Numbered from the stretch's first letter, positions 16,450 through 26,678 are shown. The stretch: DNA of 50,170 bases from Blautia sp. (GCA_023667395.1 JAMPAC010000020.1:1-50170), one strand, 5' to 3'. Notes: a model not told the origin generated them from the sequence alone. Translations and numbers: made by a program.

Positions 16450-19400
16450 TTACAAGGGTAATAAAACTCCCTTAAACTCCTCCAGAAGTTCTTCCGTCTT
16501 ATTCAATAACAGTTCCGCGTCCGTCTCCACCAGCCCCGTCTTTTTATATTTATAGGTGAAAAACGGATTTCCATATGCCGTAAAGGCAAGGCTCTGCCCG
16601 TATTTTCTCAGCAGTCCCGGAATCCCCGCCGGATCGATGGCAGCGTCCGGCCTGAACGTAAAAGCAATCCTCTCGTTCTTTCCCTTGATCTCCGTCATGT
16701 AAAGCCCGTGGGCCGCCACGCGGATCAGCGCGATCCTCAGCAGATTGTCCACTGCCCCCGGAATCTCGCCGAAACGATCCAGCAGTTCGTCTTTCATATC
16801 GTCCCGCTCCTTACTGTTCTCAATGCCCGCAATCCGCTTATAAATATCCAGCTTCTGCACTTCATTGACAATGTAGGTATCGGGGATATAGGCATCCACA
16901 TCCAGGTCGATCAGGGTGGCGAAATCCGCCGCCACGGTAACGCCTTTCAACGTCTGCACCGCCTCATTCAGCATCTTACAGTACAGGTCGTATCCCACCG
17001 CCTCCATGTGGCCGTGCTGACGCACACCCAGCAGGTTCCCCGCTCCCCGGATCTCCAGGTCGCGCATGGCGATCTTAAAGCCGCTGCCCAGATCCGTAAA
17101 TTCCCGGATGGCCTCCAGCCGCTTCTCCGCCACCTCCTTTAGCATCTTGTCCCGCTTATACATGAGGAAAGCATAGGCGGTGCGGTTGGAACGTCCCACA
17201 CGCCCCCTTAACTGATACAGCTGAGCCAGCCCCATATTGTCCGAATCGTGGATGATCATGGTATTCACATTGGAAATGTCCATGCCCGTCTCTATGATGG
17301 TGGTGGACACCAGCACATCGATCTCCCCATTGATAAAGTCGAACATGATCCGCTCCAGTTCCCGCTCTTTCATCTGGCCATGGGCGAAAGCCACCGTGGC
17401 CTCCGGCACCAGGGCGGCAATCTTCGCCGCGATATCCGCAATGTTATTGACCCTGTTATAGACATAATAAACCTGTCCATCCCGCGCCAGTTCCCGGGAA
17501 ATTGCCTCCCGCACCATTTCCTCGTTATATTCGCAGACAAAGGTCTGGATGGGCAGACGGTCTTCCGGTGCCTCCTCCAGCACGCTCATATCGCGGATAC
17601 CGACCAGGCTCATGTGAAGCGTCCGGGGAATGGGTGTGGCGGTCAGGGTCAGCACATCCACATTTTCTTTCAGTTTCTTGATCTTCTCCTTATGGGTCAC
17701 CCCGAAACGCTGCTCCTCGTCGATGACAAGAAGCCCCAGGTCCTTGAATTTCACATCGTCGGACAAAACCCGGTGGGTGCCAATGACAATATCCACCATG
17801 CCTTTCTGCAATTCTGAAATGGTCTTTTTGATCTCCGCAGGCGTACGGAACCGACTCATCAGCTGGATATTTACCGGGAAATGGCTCATTCTCTGGACAA
17901 AGGTATTGTAATGCTGCTGTGCCAGGATGGTGGTGGGCACCAGGTACACCACCTGCTTTCCCTCCTGCACCGCCTTGAAAGCGGCGCGAATGGCGATCTC
18001 CGTCTTGCCGTAGCCCACATCGCCGCAGATCAGGCGATCCATGATCTTAGCGCTCTCCATATCCGCCTTGGTGTCGGCGATGGCCGCCAGCTGATCTTCC
18101 GTCTCCTCAAAGGGGAACATCTCCTCGAACTCCCGCTGCCATACCGTATCCTTACCGTACATATAACCCTGGCCCTGCTGCCTTATGGCATACAGTTCCA
18201 CCAGGTCTTTCGCCACCTCGTTGACCGCGCTCCGAACCTTTGTCTTGGTCTTTTCCCATTCTTTGGAGCCCAGCTTGTTCAGCTTGGGCTTCTTCGCGTC
18301 AGCAGACGCGTATTTCTGGATTACGTCCAGGCCCGTGGCAAGGACATAGAGATTGCCGCCGTCACGGTACTCGATCTTGATATAGTCCTTGACGACGTTC
18401 TCCATCTCCACTTTCTCGATACCCTGATAGATGCCAAGGCCATGGGTCTCATGGACCACATAATCCCCCACCTTCAGTTCGTTGAAGTCCTTGATCTTCT
18501 GTCCCTGATACAGTTTCCTGGACTTCTTCTTTTTCTTCTCGGAACCGAAAATATCGGTCTCTGAGAGCACCACAAATTTCAGGAAAGGATACTCAAATCC
18601 CTTTCCCACGTGCCCATAATAGGTCAGAACCTCCCCCGGCTGTACCGTGCGGAAAGGGTCTTCCGTGTACACAGCGGTCAGTTCCCTGTCCCGCAGATCC
18701 TCCGCCAGGCGCTTTGCCCTGGTCCTGGAGCCGGACAGCAGGAGCACCCTGTATCCTTTCTTCCGGTACATTGTCAGGTCTTTCACCAGGGCTTCAAAGC
18801 TGTTATTGTAGGACGCAATACTGCGGGACGCCACATCCAGCTTTCGCTCCGGCTTAAAATATCCCGTCCTGCCCTCCATGGTGGCCACCGTCACCACGCT
18901 CCCGCCGCTTAAGGATGCCGCCGCCTGCTCCCCGCTGTAGAGAATGTCCATCTGCCCCGGCAGGATGTATCCCTTTTCCACACGCTGGGTCATACTCTCT
19001 CGGAATTCCAGTTCCACCGCGTCCGCCTGTTCCTTGATGCGGGCGGGCTCCTCCAGGAAAAACGCCGTCTCCCCCATGGTTCTCAACAGTTCCGGCAGCG
19101 TCACCATATCTTCATAAAAATAGCGGATATAGCTTTCCAGATTGACCTTGCTGTGGAACTCCAGAAGCTGTTCCCGCAGTTCCCTGATCTGAACCGCAAT
19201 CCTGTGCGCCTCCTCAGGACAGTGGCGGTCCCGGAACAGCTTTTCCTGCTTCGCCGCCTCCTGTTCCAGCTTTTTCAGGCCAGCCCGTATCCTGTCCTCA
19301 TCCAACACAAATTCCGTTGCCGGGAAGATGGAAATGCTCTCCAGCTTCTCAATGGAGCGCTGGCTTAAAATATCAAAGCTGCGGATGGAATCCACCTCAT

Positions 19401-19983
19401 CCCCCCACAATTCGATACGGAAAGGATTTTCCTCCGTCAGGTCGAAGATGTCAACAATGCCGCCCCGGACGGAAAACTGCCCCGGGCTCTCCACCTGATA
19501 GCACTTCTCATACCCCATGGACACCAGCCTCCGGGCCAGTTCTTTCTCCTCCAGGACGCCTCCCCTTTCCACGTCTATGACATCCTTTTCACGATCCCAC
19601 AGAGCCTGGGGCGTCATCAGCGCCGCATAGGTGGTGACAATGGTGACGGGCTTTCTCTCCATCAGCCTGCGGAGCGTCTTGACGCGTTCCTTTACCAGCT
19701 GGTTTCCGTGAATATCCGCCTGGAAAAAGATCAGGTCTTTTGCCGGATACAGCATGACATTCCTGTCATAAAATTTGTATTCCTCAAATATTTCCTTCGC
19801 TTTTATGTCACTGTAAGTAACGATGACCTTGCACTTCAAGCCATCGCTGATCCCATAAATCATATGAAGTTTCTGGGAGTCCACGCAGCCGGTCAGGGCA
19901 ATGGACGCGTGTCCTCCCGCCACCGCTTTCCGAATACTGTCAAACTCTGCCAGTTCTTTAAGAGGCGCCAATAATGCCTGCAT
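16450..19983 (-). CDS. mfd: Transcription-repair coupling factor
   Basis: Mfd is an ATP-driven DNA translocase that removes stalled RNA polymerase and recruits UvrA. The 1177-residue length is typical. The N-terminal UvrB-like domain is followed by the RNA-polymerase interaction domain (DFNELKVGDYVVHETHGLGI). The helicase core carries Walker A GDVGYGKTE near residue 652 and DEEQRFGV near 753, with the TRG motif region (GRVGRSNRTAYAF) and the C-terminal inhibitory domain after it. It starts 71 bases after pth on the same strand, as in many Firmicutes. Confidence 0.97.
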   Translation of the reverse strand: MQALLAPLKELAEFDSIRKAVAGGHASIALTGCVDSQKLHMIYGISDGLKCKVIVTYSDIKAKEIFEEYKFYDRNVMLYPAKDLIFFQADIHGNQLVKERVKTLRRLMERKPVTIVTTYAALMTPQALWDREKDVIDVERGGVLEEKELARRLVSMGYEKCYQVESPGQFSVRGGIVDIFDLTEENPFRIELWGDEVDSIRSFDILSQRSIEKLESISIFPATEFVLDEDRIRAGLKKLEQEAAKQEKLFRDRHCPEEAHRIAVQIRELREQLLEFHSKVNLESYIRYFYEDMVTLPELLRTMGETAFFLEEPARIKEQADAVELEFRESMTQRVEKGYILPGQMDILYSGEQAAASLSGGSVVTVATMEGRTGYFKPERKLDVASRSIASYNNSFEALVKDLTMYRKKGYRVLLLSGSRTRAKRLAEDLRDRELTAVYTEDPFRTVQPGEVLTYYGHVGKGFEYPFLKFVVLSETDIFGSEKKKKKSRKLYQGQKIKDFNELKVGDYVVHETHGLGIYQGIEKVEMENVVKDYIKIEYRDGGNLYVLATGLDVIQKYASADAKKPKLNKLGSKEWEKTKTKVRSAVNEVAKDLVELYAIRQQGQGYMYGKDTVWQREFEEMFPFEETEDQLAAIADTKADMESAKIMDRLICGDVGYGKTEIAIRAAFKAVQEGKQVVYLVPTTILAQQHYNTFVQRMSHFPVNIQLMSRFRTPAEIKKTISELQKGMVDIVIGTHRVLSDDVKFKDLGLLVIDEEQRFGVTHKEKIKKLKENVDVLTLTATPIPRTLHMSLVGIRDMSVLEEAPEDRLPIQTFVCEYNEEMVREAISRELARDGQVYYVYNRVNNIADIAAKIAALVPEATVAFAHGQMKERELERIMFDFINGEIDVLVSTTIIETGMDISNVNTMIIHDSDNMGLAQLYQLRGRVGRSNRTAYAFLMYKRDKMLKEVAEKRLEAIREFTDLGSGFKIAMRDLEIRGAGNLLGVRQHGHMEAVGYDLYCKMLNEAVQTLKGVTVAADFATLIDLDVDAYIPDTYIVNEVQKLDIYKRIAGIENSKERDDMKDELLDRFGEIPGAVDNLLRIALIRVAAHGLYMTEIKGKNERIAFTFRPDAAIDPAGIPGLLRKYGQSLAFTAYGNPFFTYKYKKTGLVETDAELLLNKTEELLEEFKGVLLPL

Positions 19984-20054
19984 CGTTATACCTTTCTGAT
20001 ATCATCCCCGTCCACATCCGGGTCATTTGCAAAACTGTGCCTGCGGTATGCGCG

Positions 20055-20636
20055 TCAGTCTGACGTGTGAACCGTGGCGTTATACTCATTCATTGCCTTG
20101 TCCGCATCTTCCGCGATGATCATGCGGATGGCATCCGCCGCGCGTTTTGCGGCTTCGTCCATGACTTCCCGCTCCTGAGTAGAAAAATGCCCCAGCACAT
20201 AATCCGCCAGATCCCAGCCCCTGGGCTTTTCTCCCACGCCCATCTTCACACGTATGAAAGTGTCGTGCCCCAGGTGGGCAATGATGTTCTTTAATCCGTT
20301 ATGCCCACCTGCGCTGCCCTTTTTGCGGATCCGGATCTTGCCCGCATCCAGGCTGACGTCATCGGAAATCACGATCAGATTCGTTGTCTCGTCCGCCTTA
20401 TAATAATCCAGCAGCGCGCGCACGCTCTCGCCGCTGAGGTTCATAAAGGTCTGGGGTTTGGCAAGGACGCATTTTTCTCCCGCGATCACACCTTTTCCGA
20501 TCACGGCCTTATGCTTCTTTTCCAGCACGCCGATGTTTTCCTGATCCGACAGCCTGTCAATCACGTCAAAACCGATATTATGCCTGGTATTTTCATAATT
20601 CCGTCCGGGATTTCCCAGACCTACGATAATGTACAT
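20055..20636 (-). CDS. pth: Peptidyl-tRNA hydrolase
   Basis: Frees peptidyl-tRNAs that drop off ribosomes. All family landmarks are present in 193 residues: MYIIVGLGNPGRNYENTRHN with the catalytic His in TRHNIGFDVID, KPQTFMNLSGESV, then DDVSLDAGKIRIR and GSAGGHNGLKNI. The ATG at 20636 begins the conserved first strand; AAAGG lies ten bases upstream, while the earlier in-frame GTG would overlap it. It leads a pth-mfd pair. Upstream, on the same strand, is the end of the pectin operon and a 130-base repeat. Confidence 0.96.
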   Translation of the reverse strand: MYIIVGLGNPGRNYENTRHNIGFDVIDRLSDQENIGVLEKKHKAVIGKGVIAGEKCVLAKPQTFMNLSGESVRALLDYYKADETTNLIVISDDVSLDAGKIRIRKKGSAGGHNGLKNIIAHLGHDTFIRVKMGVGEKPRGWDLADYVLGHFSTQEREVMDEAAKRAADAIRMIIAEDADKAMNEYNATVHTSD

Positions 20637-20702
20637 ATCAACAACCACGCCTTTCTGCGACCTGGGACAATCGCCACACTATGCGCTCCGCCAGACAACC
20701 GA

Positions 20703-20849
20703 TTACTCTATCAGTAACTGTTCAGAACTCTGTTCCGCACAGTTACATTGATGCATACGCCCGCTGTCTCGGTTTTCTGTGACTTTCGCTAACGCTTCAC
20801 TCACAAAAAACACCTCGCGGATGCATCTGCTGAACAGTTTACTCTATCA
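20703..20849. repeat. Inverted/direct repeat island downstream of the GH28 gene
   Basis: AACTGTTCAG (20716-20725) pairs with CTGAACAGTT (20830-20839), and inside that GATGCAT (20750-20756) pairs with ATGCATC (20821-20827). TTACTCTATCA occurs directly repeated at 20703-20713 and 20839-20849. The right arm runs into the stop codon of the GH28 gene. This looks like a degenerate mobile or palindromic unit or a large 3' stem-loop. Confidence 0.5.
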
Positions 20850-22209
20850 CAACGTTGTTCAGCATAATATTTTCCGCGTAACTCTCCGTATAACCGATCT
20901 CTGCCCTGAAATAGGAATCTTCCACCAGCAGGTCGTGGATGGGCAGCTGCTTTAAGCCTTCGATCTTAATGGCCTGCTTCGCTCCCATGCAGTTAATGTT
21001 GCGCATCCTCACATTCTTAAATTCAGGCACATCCTCCCGGGGCGCCTCCTCCGGATTCTCGTCCACGGAGCCGTCGGAATTGGACAACACATATCCCATG
21101 GTAAAGATGATCGCCTCATTTACGATATCGGTCATATAAATATCGTTGATGTCGATATCCTCCACCACGCCGCCTCTGCCCAGGGCGCTCTTAAAACGGA
21201 TCCCAACATCCGTTCCCACAAAGGTACAGTTCTCCACGGTAACCCTGCGTACACCCCTGGACATCTCGCTGCCCACCACGAATCCTCCGTGACCATGGTA
21301 GACCACGCAATCATGGATATACACGTCCTCGGTGGGCACGGGAATCTTCCTTGCCACGGCATTCTTGCCCGACTTCATGCAGATGGCATCGTCGCCCACG
21401 TCAAACTGCACATCATGGATATGCACCCTGCTGCAGGATTCCAGATCCAGCCCGTCGCCGTTCTGGGCATAATAGGGATTCCTGATGCTGGCGTTGCGGA
21501 TGGTCAGGTTGGTGGTAAACAGGGGATGTACGTTCCACGCAGGGGAGTTCTGGAGGGTCACGCCCTCAATGAGCGCCCTGTCGCACTTTACCAGGCTCAC
21601 CATCACGGGACGGAAATAATCATAATATTCCGCCGCCATGCGCAAGGCTGCTTCCAAATCCGCGCCGGGGGAGAGCACATCCGGTTCCCCCTCCGTGGCT
21701 CCTCTGTAAATCGACTCAGTGGGCATCCAGATGCCGCCTTCTTTGCCCTCCACCACGCAGGGGCACTTTTTCAGGCATTGCTGCCACTGCTTTGCGGTCA
21801 CTTTCATTTCTTTTAAAGGACGCCAGAGTTGTCCGTTTCCGTCAAAGATCCCATATCCGGTAATGGCGATATTCTCCGCTTCCCTTGCATGGATGGGGGA
21901 TACGGTGCGGATGCGGGGCTGTCCCTCGTAATCCGCCAGAAAGACGGGATATTCTTCCGGATTTTTGTCAAAATAGACCAGCGCGCCTTTCTCTGTATGC
22001 AGGTTGATATTGGATTTTAATTCAATGGGGCCGGTGAGCCAGACACCCGCAGGAATCACCACCGTGCCGCCGCCCGCCTGGGAAGCCGCCTCAATGGCGG
22101 CGGCAATGGCTTTCGTGTTGGACGCCCTGCCGTTAGGCACAGCGCCATATTCTGTGATCACAAAACGTCTCTCCGGGATCTCCGGCAATTTTACATCCAC
22201 TGTTTTCAT
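20839..22209 (-). CDS. GH28 polygalacturonase/pectin hydrolase, intracellular
   Basis: This 456-residue parallel beta-helix enzyme hydrolyses alpha-1,4-galacturonan or rhamnogalacturonan oligomers. GH28 active-site elements are visible in order: NGDGLD (Asn250, Asp252), VGDDAI (Asp273, Asp274), HGHGG (His307) and RFK (Arg338, Lys340). No signal peptide is present, so it should act in the cytoplasm on imported oligogalacturonides, probably as an exo-enzyme. The ATG at 22209 has AGGAGG nine bases upstream; the longer frame to 22314 runs into intergenic repeats. It is the last gene of a minus-strand series behind a six-hairpin glycosidase and a beta-propeller protein. Confidence 0.92.
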   Translation of the reverse strand: MKTVDVKLPEIPERRFVITEYGAVPNGRASNTKAIAAAIEAASQAGGGTVVIPAGVWLTGPIELKSNINLHTEKGALVYFDKNPEEYPVFLADYEGQPRIRTVSPIHAREAENIAITGYGIFDGNGQLWRPLKEMKVTAKQWQQCLKKCPCVVEGKEGGIWMPTESIYRGATEGEPDVLSPGADLEAALRMAAEYYDYFRPVMVSLVKCDRALIEGVTLQNSPAWNVHPLFTTNLTIRNASIRNPYYAQNGDGLDLESCSRVHIHDVQFDVGDDAICMKSGKNAVARKIPVPTEDVYIHDCVVYHGHGGFVVGSEMSRGVRRVTVENCTFVGTDVGIRFKSALGRGGVVEDIDINDIYMTDIVNEAIIFTMGYVLSNSDGSVDENPEEAPREDVPEFKNVRMRNINCMGAKQAIKIEGLKQLPIHDLLVEDSYFRAEIGYTESYAENIMLNNVVIE

Positions 22210-22222
22210 AAGCAATAACCTC

Positions 22223-22424
22223 CTATTCCAGTTCCGCCTCTCCACTCCAATGCCCATTGCGGGGGAAGAAATTTTCACCTGCAAAAAACGCAGTTGAAAA
22301 TTCCTTCCGGGCATTTCCGTTCCGAGGCTGTTTTTTTATTCCAGTTCCCGCTTGCGGGAACTTGGTCCCACCTGTGGGAACTTGGTCCGCCTCTCCACTC
22401 CAATGCCCACTGCGTTCTCTTCTC
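22223..22424. repeat. Intercistronic repeat and stem-loop cluster
   Basis: A 29-base direct repeat (22233-22261 and 22386-22414, one difference) flanks several hairpins. These are an imperfect stem of about 19 bp with an AAAAAA loop (22264-22306), GTTCCCG/CGGGAAC (22344-22361), and TCCCAC/GTGGGA (22366-22379) with TTGGT between. It separates the glycosidase from the GH28 gene and may tune their relative expression by RNA processing. Confidence 0.6.
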
Positions 22425-24551
22425 TTACGGAAGTCTCTGTATATTCTCAAACTCCACTGTCCAGTTTCCGTCCTTGGGGAAGCCGGGCAGTTCTCTGTCG
22501 CAGCCTTCGTAGCCTGCGGTCATGATCGCAGCCGCCAGAAGCAGGGAACCGTTTCCGGGCAGGTACAGGGGCAGGTCTTTTCTGCTGATCTGCATGTTGT
22601 TCCCGCTGGCAAGGTAGCAGTTTTTCAGCGTATCTTTCAACAACAGCCGAATGGCCAGTTCCGGCTCATCCAGGCGGACGGCCGTCATTGCCATAAGTGC
22701 GAAGTCCCAGCCCCAGAGCGTGGGATACTCCCAGCACTTTTCCACCAGGTGCAGGGTATCCGCCATGATCCCCGTATCGATCCGGTCGCTTCCGATCAGT
22801 CCGTATGCGCCCAGCATGGAAGGGTGATCTTTATTATACACCGTGTAAGTGTCATGGCATTTCTCATGCGCCAGATATACGCCGTCCTCCACCGTCAGGC
22901 CTGCCATATGGTCGGCCACCTCCTGCCACCTGGCATCCGGGACTTTATCCAGCCGCTTCGCCCATTCCGCCGCCATGCGCAACGTGACCCTCCAGTACTC
23001 CACCTCAAATGCAGGATTCACCGTGTCGGTCTCCTTATGGCACTCCTGCACGGGAATCACCGGGGCGGGAATATCGTAACAGCCGTGCTCCTCATTCCAT
23101 ACCACGAAATCTGTCATGAACTGCGCCGTTTCCTCCACCACCTGCCAGTATTCCTCCAGGAATGCCCGGCTCTTTTGATTTTGGTACCGCATTTCCATCA
23201 TGTAAATGATGTGCGGCTGCTGCCATACCAGGAGCGTTGCTATGGGAGATGGCGCATCTATCCCCTCCGCTGCGATCATCTTTGGCCAGCGCGCGCCCTG
23301 ATAGCCGTTCCTGCGGGCATTCTCCCTGGCTGCAGGCAGGTGTTCTTTATACCATTTCAGACTGCGTTCCAGCAGATCGCAGTGGTTCCAGAGCGGCAGC
23401 CATGCGCAATGCCAGAGGTACATCTCCAAGTGCATCTTTCCATACCAGCTGTTGCAGATCAGTCCCGTCTCCTGGGGCGGAGTGGAACCGCTGGAATTGA
23501 CCGCCATCAGGTACTGGGACAGGATGATCCTGCGTTCCAGTTCCCAGGCTCTCTTATCCTTGCTTTGGTTCAGCCGGATGATACCGCCCTTTTCCCAGAA
23601 ATCTTTCCAGCCCTGGCGGCTTGCCTCCATGATTGCAGAGACGGATTCCACCCATTTCTCCATTGCCGTGCCTGCGTTGTCTTTTTTTATGGTCTCGCTG
23701 TCATCGACATATTTCCCGATCATACTGTCCCAGGCATAAAATGCCGCATAAAATGCTGCCGACAACTCCAGGACACTGCCCTTTGCCTCCACGGTCAAAG
23801 TGTGTTTCGCAAGCTGTTCCCCAATCACGCCGTCAGACGATATTGCCACAAAATAACAATCCCTGTCCAGCTGCCTTTTCAACAGAATACTCTGCTCCGC
23901 CCGGCTCACTGCCTCCGTGGTATGCAGGTCTTCCGCGTTCCAGTCGGACGCGGTAATGTCAGGGGAGCCGTAAGGGAAACGGATTTCCACCGTCAGGCTT
24001 CCGTCCGCCAGCGCCGGGCTCTCCACCCGGAAAGCCAGCTGGTCTTTTCCCTGGTTATGACACGCCGTCCGCACGCTGCATGGGATACCATCCAGCAGAA
24101 AACGGCTCTCCAGGATGCCCTCATACAGCTTCAGTTCCTGATGGATGCAGGTCAGCTGCTCCGACCGGATCCTCTGTCCCTGATACAGGAAACCGATCCT
24201 TGCCAGGTTCAGCCGGTGGGGATTCATCCTGAGCCACTGATAGACATCTTCGTTGCCGGGAAATTTCTTTTTGGCATACCTTACATGCCTGCCATCGCAG
24301 ACGTCATATTCTGTCATCACCAGGTCGTTTAAAGTATAGTCGTACCTGTCATCGCTTACGGGCTTCGTGTGCCATCCCCACTGGGACATGGTGCACAGGG
24401 GCAGTACGTCATATTCCTCATACAGCGTCTGCATACCCGTGACATCCGCCGTGAATGCAAACTCGCCGTTTCCCACCGTAAGGGCGGATTCCCTGTCCAT
24501 CTCTTCCAGCACCGGATCATGGCTGCTTATCAATTCCTTTCGGTCGATCAT
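22425..24551 (-). CDS. Six-hairpin (alpha/alpha)6-barrel glycosidase, GH65/GH95-like
   Basis: A 708-residue protein with an N-terminal beta-sandwich region and a C-terminal alpha/alpha-barrel, as in clan GH-L enzymes. The segment GLICNSWYGKMHLEMYLWH followed by NGYQGARWPKM parallels the WDTE...GY.GA.FPWE region of GH65. The exact family and substrate are not clear. Its neighbours suggest a role in trimming pectin side chains. No signal peptide is seen, so it should be cytoplasmic. It lies 76 bases after the beta-propeller gene on the same strand. Confidence 0.65.
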   Translation of the reverse strand: MIDRKELISSHDPVLEEMDRESALTVGNGEFAFTADVTGMQTLYEEYDVLPLCTMSQWGWHTKPVSDDRYDYTLNDLVMTEYDVCDGRHVRYAKKKFPGNEDVYQWLRMNPHRLNLARIGFLYQGQRIRSEQLTCIHQELKLYEGILESRFLLDGIPCSVRTACHNQGKDQLAFRVESPALADGSLTVEIRFPYGSPDITASDWNAEDLHTTEAVSRAEQSILLKRQLDRDCYFVAISSDGVIGEQLAKHTLTVEAKGSVLELSAAFYAAFYAWDSMIGKYVDDSETIKKDNAGTAMEKWVESVSAIMEASRQGWKDFWEKGGIIRLNQSKDKRAWELERRIILSQYLMAVNSSGSTPPQETGLICNSWYGKMHLEMYLWHCAWLPLWNHCDLLERSLKWYKEHLPAARENARRNGYQGARWPKMIAAEGIDAPSPIATLLVWQQPHIIYMMEMRYQNQKSRAFLEEYWQVVEETAQFMTDFVVWNEEHGCYDIPAPVIPVQECHKETDTVNPAFEVEYWRVTLRMAAEWAKRLDKVPDARWQEVADHMAGLTVEDGVYLAHEKCHDTYTVYNKDHPSMLGAYGLIGSDRIDTGIMADTLHLVEKCWEYPTLWGWDFALMAMTAVRLDEPELAIRLLLKDTLKNCYLASGNNMQISRKDLPLYLPGNGSLLLAAAIMTAGYEGCDRELPGFPKDGNWTVEFENIQRLP

Positions 24552-24627
24552 GCTTGTACCTCCAAAGTCTTTACCTGCGCTTAATCATATCACCAAAAAT
24601 GCAAAATATCAATTAATTTATACCGTT

Positions 24628-26652
24628 TTATGAAAAATCCAGGTAACTTCCATCGGGATACGCGTACTCGCCCCGGTAGTTCGATGCGTTATAATGGGGG
24701 AATTTCACGGGATGATATGTCTGGGACGCAGGGTTGTCCTCCTGGGTGTATATGTACATGCTGTGATAGTCCCAGCACACCAACTCCTCCCTCTCGTCGC
24801 CGAACAAATCCATAGCTTCACAGCAAAGCGTGGGATGCCCGTCGTCCGGAAACGCAACTGCCCGCACGCCGTCTCCGTTCAGTAGACCGCCTTTTTCCGC
24901 ATCCGCGTTGGTAAGGATCAGTTCCACACCGCTGCCATCCCAGTTTACGGGAGTCACCAGATTGCCATTCATCTCATTTTCCATCTCCCAGATCTGCTTC
25001 CCATCCGAGTCATAGAGATAGATCACCCCCTGATGCCCCCAAAAATTGGTCACTGCGATCTGGAACCCCTCCCGGTCTTTGCAATAATGCGCCACACTGA
25101 CCCTCTGGGCGTGTCCTATAAGATCCCTTGCCACAATATTTCCCGCAAAATCGCCTATGAAAAATCCCTGTGTCCCTGACACACAGGCAAAATATCCCTT
25201 ACCGTCCCCCCTGAATTTTCCCATGACAATCTCGTCCGTGTGATCTTTGGCAATGGGATAACTCCATAATTTCTCTCCCTCCGCGCTGAGCATGTTGTAG
25301 CCCACCAACACCTCATCCCTGCCGTCGCCGTCGATATCCACAGGCAGGGGGCAATGTCCCGTATTCTTGTCGCTGCGGTATTTCCAGAGCAGGTTCAGAT
25401 CCTCGTCCAGCGCGTAAACCCTGCAATACCGATCCTTGATCAGGATATCCGCCGGTCTGTCTTTCCCCCTGAAATTACAGATCCGGATGCCGTCCGGATT
25501 GATCCGCTCAAAGGCATATGTGCCAAAAGGCACGCCGATCAGGGTACTGTCGTCGTCATCGGAATAAGGCGTCTTTACCGACTTTTTCACCTTTCCGGTG
25601 GCGCCCTCCAGGATCTGGATCTCAAAATTTCTCCCCACTATGACCTCATCCGCACCGTCTCCGTCAATATCATACACCTGCAGGGGCATATCGGCGGATA
25701 CCCTGCCATGCCTGCAGCTGTCAGGGGACGGCTCTCCCGACTGCCATAAAATACTGCCGTCCAGGTCAATGGCCGTAAGGCAGCTGATAAATCCATAGGC
25801 ATCCCTGCTGACACGCTTCTGCATCTGCGCCAGAACCACATACCACTGTTCTGTGCCTGTCAGATGTCCGAAACGGATCTGCCGTGAAGTGCCAAAATTT
25901 TTTAAATCAATCTTCTTCCAGAGTTTCATCCGGGGATGATATGACATTTCTGTCATTTCCTGTTCCCGCTTTTTTCCCTGCCTGGTCAAGAGCGCTAATG
26001 CTTCCTCCCCGGATACCATGGCCGTCACACCTGCAAACCGGGTGGGGCAATCCGCCGTAATGCCGATCTTGCCGCCCCTTGCCGCCAGTTCACTTTCCGC
26101 CTGGAGCAGTAATTTTCCGTCCACACAGCAGGCGATCTGTTCCCCATTACAGTCCACGCTTAATGTGTACAGGGTATCACAGTCATGTACAAATTCGCAC
26201 TCCGCCAGCAGGGTCAGTTCCTCCTTGTGGCGGTAGGAAAGTTCCGCCCTGTCCTTATCACGCAGGGAAAAGACCAGCGTGTCGATACTGTTGTTCATGC
26301 AAAACGCAAGTCCCGCCATCCCCTTTTGGGACAGCCTCTGCATCTTTACGGAAACCACATAATCCCGCCAGAGCCCGTCCCCTGTCTCCAGGGTGGGAAA
26401 CATGCGGTGAGGACGGTTTTTCTCGATCCGCATGGATTCCATGTAATGAACGCCGTCCAGTTCCGTGACAATCCAGCTGGGACCCGTTCCGTTGTATGTG
26501 TAATTGCATACCTGATCCACCCAATTGCCGGAATAGCCTTTCTCTACAATATAATGATACTCTCCCGTGGCCGTATGTTCCGGGTCAAAGGGAAACTCCC
26601 CTATGGCAAAATCCTGAAAATCCTCTTTACATAACACATGGTCTTTTTTCAT
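24628..26652 (-). CDS. LamG-like plus FG-GAP beta-propeller protein, rhamnogalacturonan-lyase-like
   Basis: A 674-residue protein. Residues of about 20-215 look like a concanavalin/LamG-type sandwich. The rest is a beta-propeller with calcium loops DIDGDGADEV (328-337) and DIDGDGRDEV (439-448), as in FG-GAP proteins and the PL11-type rhamnogalacturonan lyases. The catalytic role is therefore plausible but unproved; a binding function is the alternative. There is no signal peptide. It heads the enzyme operon with its own promoter (26679-26707), and the ABC transporter operon on the same strand ends just beyond the nuclease island. Confidence 0.6.
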   Translation of the reverse strand: MKKDHVLCKEDFQDFAIGEFPFDPEHTATGEYHYIVEKGYSGNWVDQVCNYTYNGTGPSWIVTELDGVHYMESMRIEKNRPHRMFPTLETGDGLWRDYVVSVKMQRLSQKGMAGLAFCMNNSIDTLVFSLRDKDRAELSYRHKEELTLLAECEFVHDCDTLYTLSVDCNGEQIACCVDGKLLLQAESELAARGGKIGITADCPTRFAGVTAMVSGEEALALLTRQGKKREQEMTEMSYHPRMKLWKKIDLKNFGTSRQIRFGHLTGTEQWYVVLAQMQKRVSRDAYGFISCLTAIDLDGSILWQSGEPSPDSCRHGRVSADMPLQVYDIDGDGADEVIVGRNFEIQILEGATGKVKKSVKTPYSDDDDSTLIGVPFGTYAFERINPDGIRICNFRGKDRPADILIKDRYCRVYALDEDLNLLWKYRSDKNTGHCPLPVDIDGDGRDEVLVGYNMLSAEGEKLWSYPIAKDHTDEIVMGKFRGDGKGYFACVSGTQGFFIGDFAGNIVARDLIGHAQRVSVAHYCKDREGFQIAVTNFWGHQGVIYLYDSDGKQIWEMENEMNGNLVTPVNWDGSGVELILTNADAEKGGLLNGDGVRAVAFPDDGHPTLCCEAMDLFGDEREELVCWDYHSMYIYTQEDNPASQTYHPVKFPHYNASNYRGEYAYPDGSYLDFS

Positions 26653-26678
26653 GGCGGTATCCTTTCTTCTTTTTCTAC

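Noticed and set aside
22257-24332. A 691-codon open frame opposite the six-hairpin glycosidase
   Set aside because: Its composition is that of an antisense frame (many Cys, His, Pro), and its start lies in the intercistronic hairpin cluster. The minus-strand gene has proper motifs and operon spacing.
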